DNA of 64,000 nt, taken from contig NZ_FOTF01000009.1 of the NCBI RefSeq assembly GCF_900114485.1, forward strand, positions 62,001-126,000, in the 5' to 3' direction. Origin of the DNA: Loktanella salsilacus (GTDB lineage Bacteria; Pseudomonadota; Alphaproteobacteria; Rhodobacterales; Rhodobacteraceae). Numbering within the stretch: position 1 is the first letter of the stretch; each line of letters begins with the position of its first letter. Position numbers and translations under genes: made by a program. Positions 58,301 through 64,000 of this stretch are shown piece by piece. Under the pieces are notes generated by a model that did not search any database, was not told the DNA's origin, and saw nothing but the letters and a program-made list of their open reading frames with translations.

Positions 58301-61094
58301 TGGACAGGACTTGTTCAGTCAACGTGTCCGTGCGGGAAACGGTGGTCATGATCGGTTCCTCAGGCTTTGTATTCGAAATTTGCGGTGACATGATGGGCGC
58401 GGCGTACGCGGCCTGCTGGCGGGCCTGCGGCACAGGTGGGTCGATCCAGTGGCGCGATTTCTCAAACTGGTAACCGGGCAGGCTCGTCCGCCGTCCCGGC
58501 ACTGTGCGGTTGGCCGCCCAGTCGACAGCGCCCCCAGCGGACCAAAGCGCACCGACAGCGCCCGCCATTTGCGCAGCGTCGCCCGCCGGATCGTCGTGAT
58601 CGGGCAGCGACTGAATGATGGCAGCGCGGGCATCTTTTGCCACCGCCTGTGCCGCAAATGCGCTTAAGGTGCGGCCGGGGCCGACCTCTATCAATGCGGG
58701 CGGCTGGCTGCCGGCGCAAAGCGTGCGGATGCCAGCGTCGAAATCGACGGCAGCGCGGCAGTGCTGTGCCCAATACGCGGGATCTGTGGCTTGATCGTCG
58801 GTGATCCAGGTCCCCGTCACGCAAGAGACATAAGGGATGCGCGGCGGCGCAAAGCTGTGGCGCGCGGCCTCAGCCTGAAGCGCGGTGGCGACAGGATCCA
58901 TCATGGCAGAGTGGAAGGCATGCGAGGTATGCAGCTCTCGGCAAGGGATATCCTGCGCGCTAAGCTGCGCCGCAAGGTCCGCAATCGCGTCCAATGGACC
59001 AGCAAGGACTGTCATCTGGGGCGCGTTGCGGGCGGCAATGTCGATGGTGTCCGGTAGCAGGCCAATCAGCGCATCAGTGCCCGCGCGCACGGACAACATG
59101 GCGCCCGGCGGCTGGTCCTGCATCAGTCGGCCCCGCGCGGCGATCAAGGACAGACCAGTGTCGAACGTCATAACACCGGCATGGGTCGCGGCGGCAAATT
59201 CGCCAACCGAATGGCCGATCATCGCACTTGGCCTAACGCCGCGGTCCAGCCACAACTGCGCGGTGGCGTATTCGATCAGATAAAGCGCGGGCTGCGTGAT
59301 GGCGGTGTCGCGCAGAACACGGGCGGCGGCCTTGGGGTCGTCACTGCGATAGATCAGCTCTGCCAGATCAAGGCCAAGCGCGGGGCGCAGGGCCTCGCTG
59401 CCAGCGTCGATGATTTTGGCGAAGGCGGGTTCAGTGGCGTAAAGCCCCTGCCCCATGCCCGGATATTGCGCGCCCTGCCCGGGAAACATGAATGCGACGG
59501 GCGGCGCGTCCTTGGCCGCTTTCACTGCGCGCATTGGCGCGCGCAGGGCTGCTGCGGCCTCGCAGGCCGTGGCGGCAACAACATGGGTGCGCAGATCAAA
59601 GGCGCGGCGGCCCTCTTGCAAGGTCAAAGCAACGTCTGCCAAAGGCGGCGCATCCGGTGCATCAAGGGCATCCGCCAGCGCAAGGGCTTGGGCCGCCAGC
59701 GCCGTATCCGTGCGGGCGGATAAGGGCAGAATGTGAAGCCCGCCATCGGGGCTTGGCACTGGCACAGGCGCTTCCTCTAGCACCAAATGCGCATTGGTGC
59801 CGCCGACCCCCATAGAGGAAATGCCAGCGCGCAGCGGTCCGGCCTCTACCCAAGGGGTCGCGATTTGCGGAATGCGGAACGGGCTAGTCGCAAGATCAAT
59901 CCGAGGGTTCGGCGAGGTATAGTTTGCAAGCGGCGGGATGACCCTGTCATGCAGCATCAGCGTCGTCTTGATCAGCCCCAACACCCCTGCAGCGGCATCG
60001 CAATGGCCGATATTCGCTTTGCTGGACCCCAGCGCGATACGGCCCTGATCGACGCCTGCAAAGGCCTGCTTGAGCCCTTCAAATTCAATCGGATCGCCTA
60101 GGGGCGTGCCGGTGCCGTGGCATTCAACATAACCGATGGACCCAGGGTCCACGTCGGCAATGCCCTGCGCCATCGCAATGACCATGGCCTGACCCGTCAC
60201 GCTGGGCGCGGTAAAGGCGATCTTGTCATTGCCGTCATTGTTCAGCGCACTGCCGCGAATGACCGCATAGATCCGGTCGCCATCCGCCAGCGCGTCCTCA
60301 TACCGGCGCAGGACCACAACGCCCGCGCCGTGGCCAAAGACCGTGCCCGTCGCAGACGCATCAAAGGGGCGGCAGTGACCGTCATGGGACACCATCCCGC
60401 CCTCTTGATAAAAATAGCCGCGTTCTTGTGGAAATGTAATCGACACGCCGCCCGCGATCGCCATGTCGCAGTGAAACGCATCAAGGCTTTGGCAGGCCTG
60501 CGTCACCGCCACGAGCGATGTCGAACAGGCCGTCGAGACGGTTAATGCAGGCCCGGTCAGACCCATGCGGAACGCGACACGGGTCGCCAAGGTGTCACCC
60601 ATCGCCCCCATGAACTGCTGGTAATCGCCCAGCTGATAGGTGGATACGAAATCCTCTATCGTGGCGCGATCAGTCAGCACGTTGTTCAGAAAATAGGTCG
60701 GCATCGAAGCGCCGCCAAAGACGCCCACAGGCCCCGGTACACGGTCCGGGTCATAGCCCGCATCCTCCATCCCCTGCCAACAGGTTTCCAAAAAGACCCG
60801 GAATTGCGGGTCAAGCAGGGCGGCCTCGCGCGGAAGCATGTTGAAGAATGGCGCGTCAAACATCGCCGCATCGTCAAGCGACGGGCGCACCGGCACATAG
60901 TTTCCACGCGCCCGTTCTGCGTCGGAAAAGTTGTCGGCCAAGGCGTCAGTGTCGTGGCGGCGGATTAGGTCACGGCCATCGCAAATGGCCTTCCAGTAGG
61001 CGTCAATCGACTCTACCCCCGGCACACGCGCCGCCATACCGACAATCGCGATCGTTCCGGGCTCTGCCTGGGCAGGAATTGAATCTTTCATCAT
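55365..61094 (-). CDS. Hybrid PKS-NRPS, 5' part: KS-AT-ACP-aminotransferase-C (stops at TAG)
   Basis: 1909 residues. Ketosynthase (1-430): STACSTS with Cys190, ECHGTGTPLGDP and NIGHCDAAAGV. Acyltransferase (about 530-830): GQGAQYPGMGQG, IGHSVGEFAAA with Ser629, and HTSHAFHS, the malonyl-specific form. ACP (about 920-990): LGFDSLLLGQ with Ser957, then an Ala/Pro linker. Class III PLP aminotransferase of the GSA type (about 1120-1540): MDEIVTGFRV and TYGKVVGGGMPVG with Lys1389. Condensation domain from about 1570: MHHIVCDGWSS (His1703), cut at the TAG. No KR, DH or ER is present, so the beta-keto group is left for transamination. This order resembles the iturin/mycosubtilin core. The start overlaps the loading gene stop (ATGA). 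Confidence 0.93.
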   Translation of the reverse strand: MMKDSIPAQAEPGTIAIVGMAARVPGVESIDAYWKAICDGRDLIRRHDTDALADNFSDAERARGNYVPVRPSLDDAAMFDAPFFNMLPREAALLDPQFRVFLETCWQGMEDAGYDPDRVPGPVGVFGGASMPTYFLNNVLTDRATIEDFVSTYQLGDYQQFMGAMGDTLATRVAFRMGLTGPALTVSTACSTSLVAVTQACQSLDAFHCDMAIAGGVSITFPQERGYFYQEGGMVSHDGHCRPFDASATGTVFGHGAGVVVLRRYEDALADGDRIYAVIRGSALNNDGNDKIAFTAPSVTGQAMVIAMAQGIADVDPGSIGYVECHGTGTPLGDPIEFEGLKQAFAGVDQGRIALGSSKANIGHCDAAAGVLGLIKTTLMLHDRVIPPLANYTSPNPRIDLATSPFRIPQIATPWVEAGPLRAGISSMGVGGTNAHLVLEEAPVPVPSPDGGLHILPLSARTDTALAAQALALADALDAPDAPPLADVALTLQEGRRAFDLRTHVVAATACEAAAALRAPMRAVKAAKDAPPVAFMFPGQGAQYPGMGQGLYATEPAFAKIIDAGSEALRPALGLDLAELIYRSDDPKAAARVLRDTAITQPALYLIEYATAQLWLDRGVRPSAMIGHSVGEFAAATHAGVMTFDTGLSLIAARGRLMQDQPPGAMLSVRAGTDALIGLLPDTIDIAARNAPQMTVLAGPLDAIADLAAQLSAQDIPCRELHTSHAFHSAMMDPVATALQAEAARHSFAPPRIPYVSCVTGTWITDDQATDPAYWAQHCRAAVDFDAGIRTLCAGSQPPALIEVGPGRTLSAFAAQAVAKDARAAIIQSLPDHDDPAGDAAQMAGAVGALWSAGGAVDWAANRTVPGRRTSLPGYQFEKSRHWIDPPVPQARQQAAYAAPIMSPQISNTKPEEPIMTTVSRTDTLTEQVLSILSDLSGDSFTAADADCTFLELGFDSLLLGQVTQRLARTFDVTLTFRQLMGAFPSVAVLVAHLDDVLPAEVAPPPAAATAPTPAPVSTAATAQPVPPAVPVSGDVAGLMQAQTQAMLSLFDTQLRTFASASPAAAAMTTAPLAPAAAPKGRPPVAASADAPDTRHDLNRRAAQLADFTPAQTAFIAALCDDYSAKFPTSKSRTQDYRRKLADPRTAAGFRPEWKELVFPVIAETAKGAYLTDTDGNQFIDLVNGFGQTAFGHSPDFVTDAVSAQMAKGFPIGPQTPLAHEVAAKFLAITGHDRATFCNTGSEAVMAAMRLARAVTGRETIVTFKGDYHGQFDEVLVKGRASGDPTALPAVSGVPSSSVANMVVLTYGTQDTLNWIQDNADDIAAVLVEPVQSRRPDHRPRAFCEEIRRITAACGAAMIMDEIVTGFRVAPGGMQQLWNITPDMATYGKVVGGGMPVGVLAGSKRFLDALDGGFWSFGDDSAPEVPPTFFAGTFVRHPLVLAAVSAVLDHVAGPGAALYDRIAPQTEALRDQMNAALQARGLPPAIIGFSSWMIVNLSSLDPRAALLHPMMRLGGVHVHDGYPWFFTTAHTQNDFKHVAMVFADALDQLQSVGILTGDSTDDDPKGTKPTTKTGTDTIPLTAPQTEVWMSAQMGKAASGVFIESASLRLQGDLDAKALQTALNKVIARHDALRLSFDASGQAARVMPALSLTLDPIDVNQDGLDNLIAADAAMPFDLTDGPLIRAALARLAPDDHVLLFTMHHIVCDGWSSYLVIEELAALYNAAVQGGQADLPPPASFAAYACSHGDRTPSAATDTFWKATFPKAPDLPELPLDTRRDGQRSFAGATHVHLIDADLAKTLKRAAGREGVTLFGALAGSLAALLSRLSGSDDITLAVPTAGQTLLPDDRLVGHCVNLLPVRLQVATDADTTLADHLKAVSTRVLDCFDHGDTTYGTIVHGLADRGDVSR

Positions 61095-63082
61095 TGGTTC
61101 CTTTGCCTGTTACGGGCGCGGGCCATTTCGGCGCGCCGCGCGGCGAGCGGATCAACAGCATAGGCCAAAGTCTCGGCTGGGGACGGTGACGGCCCCTCTA
61201 GCAGGCGGACAAGCGCGCGAACCCGAGGGGCCTGAAACATCAGGGCGATATCGAACGACCGACCAATGCGGTCCTGCAAAAGCGCATGCGCCTCGATCAG
61301 TTGCAGTGACGTGCCTCCGTGATCAAAGAAGGTCAGGTCGTCGTCGTTGATCGTTGTGTCCAGAACACCGGCCCACACGCTGCGGATTGTACCGGCCAAC
61401 GTGATTGGGACAGGATGGCCGAGTGGGGCCGGTGTCTGAACCTCTGATAGACCCTGCGCAAGTTGCTTGCGGTCCACCTTGCCCGACCGTGACAGCGGGA
61501 AGGCGGATTGCAGGATCAAACGGGATGGAATGGAGGCTGCAGGCAGGATTTCACGCAGACGGTGCAAGATTTCTTGCACCGCGACGTGCTGGCCTTTGGC
61601 CGGAATAGCGAAAGCGACAACTTTTTTGCCGCCCCCCAAGCGCGGGATTGCGACTGCGGCCGCATCATCAACCGCAGGGTCCTTGCGCAGGGCATGTTCT
61701 ATTGTATCAAGCTCTATCCGTTGGCCGTTGATCTTGATCTGCCGGTCGGCGCGGCCATGGAATTCAAACACACCGTCACTGCGCTCGCGCACCAGATCGC
61801 CAGTCAGATAAACCCGTACGCCGTCCGCGTGATCCAAATTCACAAAAGCCGCGTCGGTCAGATCAGGCCGGCCAAGATAACCCAAGGCTACGCCCTGCCC
61901 GCCCACTGCCAACTGCCCCATCTCGCCTCGCGGTACGGGGCGCAGGTTGTCGTCCAGCACAAAGCGTATGTCGTGGTTCAGGCCGCGCCCGATTGGGATT
62001 GGACCGCCGTCCCATTCGTCCGGGATGGTGTGAAAGCAGGTAAAGACAGCGGCCTCTGTTGGGCCATATCCGTTGATGATGCGCACATGCGGCTGGGCGC
62101 GGCGCACCGTGGCCACATGCGCAGCCGAAAGCACGTCACCGCAGGGAATAACGGATTGCAGCGGGGCCAGCAGCGCGGCGTCCTGTTCTGCAATAATGTG
62201 AAACAACCCTGCCGTGATATAGGCCGTCGTGACACCGTTGCGGGCGATGATGCTGCCAATCCGGTCAAGCGAAGGAGCCGCCTCTGGGACGACAACCAGC
62301 ACGCCGCCATTGAGCAGCGCACTGTAAATCTCGCCCAAGATCACGTCGAACCCGACGGAAGCCAGGTTCAGAACGACTTGTTCATGTCCAAGCGGCACAT
62401 AATCCTGCCCCCGAACCAAGCGGCAAATGCCGCGATGCGGGACCATCACGCCCTTGGGATCCCCGGTCGAGCCGGAGGTATAGATAACATAGGCGCGGTC
62501 TTCTGCGCCGATCCGAGAATGCGGATCGTCCTGAAAGACGCGCAACGCAGGGGCATCTGGTGCCGGTTCCAATGGCAGGGTGATCGCCTGACCTGTCAGC
62601 GCTGCTGCCTTTTCCTGAAATGCGGCCTGGCAGACAATCGCCTTCGGCTGGACGGCAGATACGACCGTCTTGCGGTATTGATCTGGCGTTGCCGGATCAA
62701 GTGGTACAAACGCGGCACCCAAGGCCATAATAGCCAGCTGCGCCGCGACCGTTTCAATGCTGCGCCCCGCCAGAATACCCACAAGGTCGCCCTTACGGAC
62801 GCCCGCGGACTGAAGCGTTTGCGCGATCGTGCCAGCCAGACGGGATAATCCGTCATAAGTCAGCTGGCGATCGTCTTGGATAATGGCGATCCTTTGACCT
62901 CGATTAGAAACCTGAGTAAAAAACAGGTCGCATATCGAGGCCAAAAGATCCGGGCTCTGTGTAATATCATTTACGTTCTTAAATTGCGCTCGAGTTGGCA
63001 AAGCTTCCCCCTTCGAACGGTTGAGCCGCTCGTCAAATCCATTAGTAAAAATTCCTTGTCGCCCAAAAAATATGGGCTGCAC
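61091..63082 (-). CDS. NRPS loading module: A-T
   Basis: 663 residues. Adenylation domain (about 50-560): YVIYTSGSTGDPKGV, NGYGPTEAAVF, YLTGDLVRERSDG and SRSGKVDRKQL. Carrier domain with FFDHGGTSLQLIEA (Ser592). There is no condensation domain, so it starts the chain. The Asp in VGFDVILGEIYSALL is the amino-group anchor of the binding pocket, implying an alpha-amino acid. The remaining pocket residues (V, G, then C, G, V, F) match no code I recall, so the amino acid is unassigned. The GTG at 63082 has a weak ribosome site; a TTG at 63001 follows GAAGGGGGAAGC and may be the true start. It is first in a three-gene operon. Confidence 0.9.
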   Translation of the reverse strand: MQPIFFGRQGIFTNGFDERLNRSKGEALPTRAQFKNVNDITQSPDLLASICDLFFTQVSNRGQRIAIIQDDRQLTYDGLSRLAGTIAQTLQSAGVRKGDLVGILAGRSIETVAAQLAIMALGAAFVPLDPATPDQYRKTVVSAVQPKAIVCQAAFQEKAAALTGQAITLPLEPAPDAPALRVFQDDPHSRIGAEDRAYVIYTSGSTGDPKGVMVPHRGICRLVRGQDYVPLGHEQVVLNLASVGFDVILGEIYSALLNGGVLVVVPEAAPSLDRIGSIIARNGVTTAYITAGLFHIIAEQDAALLAPLQSVIPCGDVLSAAHVATVRRAQPHVRIINGYGPTEAAVFTCFHTIPDEWDGGPIPIGRGLNHDIRFVLDDNLRPVPRGEMGQLAVGGQGVALGYLGRPDLTDAAFVNLDHADGVRVYLTGDLVRERSDGVFEFHGRADRQIKINGQRIELDTIEHALRKDPAVDDAAAVAIPRLGGGKKVVAFAIPAKGQHVAVQEILHRLREILPAASIPSRLILQSAFPLSRSGKVDRKQLAQGLSEVQTPAPLGHPVPITLAGTIRSVWAGVLDTTINDDDLTFFDHGGTSLQLIEAHALLQDRIGRSFDIALMFQAPRVRALVRLLEGPSPSPAETLAYAVDPLAARRAEMARARNRQRNQ

Positions 63083-63561
63083 CTAACGATGCGGCGATCC
63101 AGATAAATCCCGAATCTAATACCATCAATAATCGGCAAGCAGAGTTCAGCCTATTTTCGTTAACCATTCCTTAACATTAGTTAATTTCTTACCAAATAAT
63201 AAGTTTTAAAATTATTACGACATTAAAAAAAACTTATACCCATAGGTTGTAGGGAAAAATATGACCTTAAACTTGGCATACCGACCAGGTAAGACAGGAA
63301 CAGTGACGCAAAAATGGTCACAAAACCGCCGAAAAAATCAAAATTTGCGGAAACCCGCTTATTTCTGCCATTCGATTCGGATCACCTGCCCTACCCCATT
63401 GACACGGTGTGTAAGTTTCAATTGCCATAACACCCAGAATCTGCGATGAGATTGTACATTAGTCTATTTTCGACTGCTGATTTTTTAAGCACCGATCCTT
63501 CAGATAGCCCTTAAATCACGGGCATATATTTTATTTTTTAATTCATAGAGGGAGCAGGATC
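63083..63561. other. AT-rich divergent region upstream of the NRPS operon
   Basis: About 480 bp, much lower in GC than its surroundings, with several A/T runs. It must hold the promoter of the NRPS-PKS operon and that of the plus-strand membrane protein. I see no GGTATACC copy. An ORF at 63261-63449 has a passable ribosome site but no plausible protein character and is not called. Confidence 0.5.
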
Positions 63562-64000
63562 ATTCAGATCTATCCTCTGACACCAGTATTTTTTCTGCTG
63601 CTGGCTATTTTCGCCTTAGGCGGCATTCATCGTATCATGATCCTTGTGGCCGTGATGATGCCCTTTGGCATGTTGGCTATCGTAGGACTGCCAAAGTTGG
63701 GCGGCTTATCGCTGCTGGCGGTCAATGTCGCCTCTGCCGCGGCCGTGGGCGCGGGTATTTTGCTGCTGCTTGGACGGCTGATGCGCGGCGACCCGATCAG
63801 GCTAGAGCCGTCGGCCATCGCCATCCTTATTTTTGCCGCCTATACGATCTTTTCCGCAACGGTTCTTGTCCGCCTTTTCAGCGGCGAAATCATGGTGTTT
63901 TCCTTGTCGCGATCAGCGGGCGGCGTGCGCGTCAGCACGGCTTTCCTTTGGGGCAAGGTTTGGCTGTCTCCGGGCAGCTCTAACATCTCTCAGACCTTCT
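63562..64000 (+). CDS. Polytopic membrane protein, probable polysaccharide polymerase/ligase (C-terminus beyond edge)
   Basis: At least 146 residues in a frame that runs off the window. It has three or four hydrophobic helices (TPVFFLLLAIFALGG, MILVAVMMPFGMLAIVGL, LAVNVASAAAVGAGILLLL and AIAILIFAAYTIFSATVLV), then a loop ending in WLSPGSSNISQTF, a pattern I associate with O-antigen ligase/EPS polymerase-like proteins. No ATG, GTG or TTG precedes the first helix after the last in-frame stop. ATT 63562, with GGGAG 7 bases upstream, or ATC 63568 would be non-canonical starts, while the first ATG (about 63637) would lose helix 1. The assignment is tentative. Confidence 0.55.
   Translation, partial: MQIYPLTPVFFLLLAIFALGGIHRIMILVAVMMPFGMLAIVGLPKLGGLSLLAVNVASAAAVGAGILLLLGRLMRGDPIRLEPSAIAILIFAAYTIFSATVLVRLFSGEIMVFSLSRSAGGVRVSTAFLWGKVWLSPGSSNISQTF

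Noticed and set aside
55365-61094. TAG reassigned as a sense codon in this organism
   Set aside because: Other genes here (GSCFA protein, pcaB, antiporter) end in TAG at sensible lengths.
61508-62848. 446-residue plus-strand ORF opposite the loading module gene
   Set aside because: It is antisense to a gene with full A-domain motifs and its own protein has no domain pattern; a product of GC-rich codon usage.
61094-63082. Assigning a specific amino acid to the loading A domain
   Set aside because: Pocket residues could be aligned only partly (D, V, G, then C, G, V, F) and matched no code I trust.
63261-63449. 62-residue ORF with an AGGGAAA site upstream
   Set aside because: Sits in AT-rich DNA with no membrane, signal or domain character. 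Possible but not supportable.
1-64000. tRNA, rRNA, CRISPR array, insertion sequence or prophage
   Set aside because: No cloverleaf-like tRNA, no regularly spaced repeats, and no transposase or integrase protein was seen in any frame.

Overview
The window reads as a chromosomal segment of a marine Roseobacter-clade alphaproteobacterium (Rhodobacteraceae; family call fairly safe, genus not determinable). Support comes from a PcaQ-type LysR next to pobA/pcaCHG/BKACE/pcaB, a three-part TRAP transporter, paired puuA/puuB genes, three copies of a hairpin-rich intergenic element of a kind common in Rhodobacterales, and dense gene packing with ATGA/TGATG overlaps. Most of the DNA is visibly GC-rich. 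Two stretches are poorer in GC: about 12.6-16.5 kb and about 63.1-63.55 kb.

Layout. (1) 1-7.2 kb: aldonate catabolism, with an IlvD/Edd dehydratase, a beta-hydroxyacid dehydrogenase, a gluconate 5-dehydrogenase-like SDR, an L-idonate 5-dehydrogenase-like enzyme, a LysE exporter, DenD and a D-2-hydroxyacid dehydrogenase. (2) 7.3-12.5 kb: a YgiC/YgiB pair, an unknown protein, and an aldehyde dehydrogenase-GST-NAD(P)-binding operon. (3) 12.8-16.1 kb: a lower-GC FkbH-like/GSCFA pair. (4) 16.5-22.6 kb: PhoD phosphatase, catalase, PuuB and PuuA. (5) 22.7-33.6 kb: an EamA transporter, TRAP DctMQP, a GntR regulator with an FAH hydrolase, a Ca2+/Na+-type antiporter, and the tetronate operon ltnD-otnK-otnC-otnI. 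(6) 33.6-39.5 kb: a membrane-anchored response regulator and an RND pump with its adaptor. (7) 39.7-45.6 kb: the protocatechuate branch. (8) 46.2-50 kb: a Crp/Fnr regulator, then polysaccharide genes (TIGR04325 methyltransferase-like, flippase, ExoY-like transferase). (9) 50.4-63.1 kb: a hybrid NRPS-PKS operon on the minus strand. (10) 63.56 kb to the edge: the start of a polytopic membrane protein, probably a polysaccharide polymerase or ligase.

Two systems stand out. First, a palindrome with a GGTATACC core occurs six times, at 1.6, 3.5, 7.2, 27.2 (two sites) and 33.5 kb. Each copy lies at the promoter of a sugar-acid gene and two flank the GntR (FCD) regulator, so regions 1 and 5 look like one regulon for L-idonate/gluconate and L-threonate/D-erythronate use. 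Second, the hybrid assembly line is read in the order A-T, KS-AT-ACP-aminotransferase-C-A-T, C-(A C-terminal subdomain only)-T-TE. Its middle gene is one continuous reading frame broken by a single in-frame TAG inside the condensation domain. Its last module lacks an adenylation core, and its thioesterase carries Cys in place of the nucleophilic Ser. The inferred product is a short peptide with a 3,4-diamino-acid unit followed by glycine. I could not match this architecture to a pathway I know.
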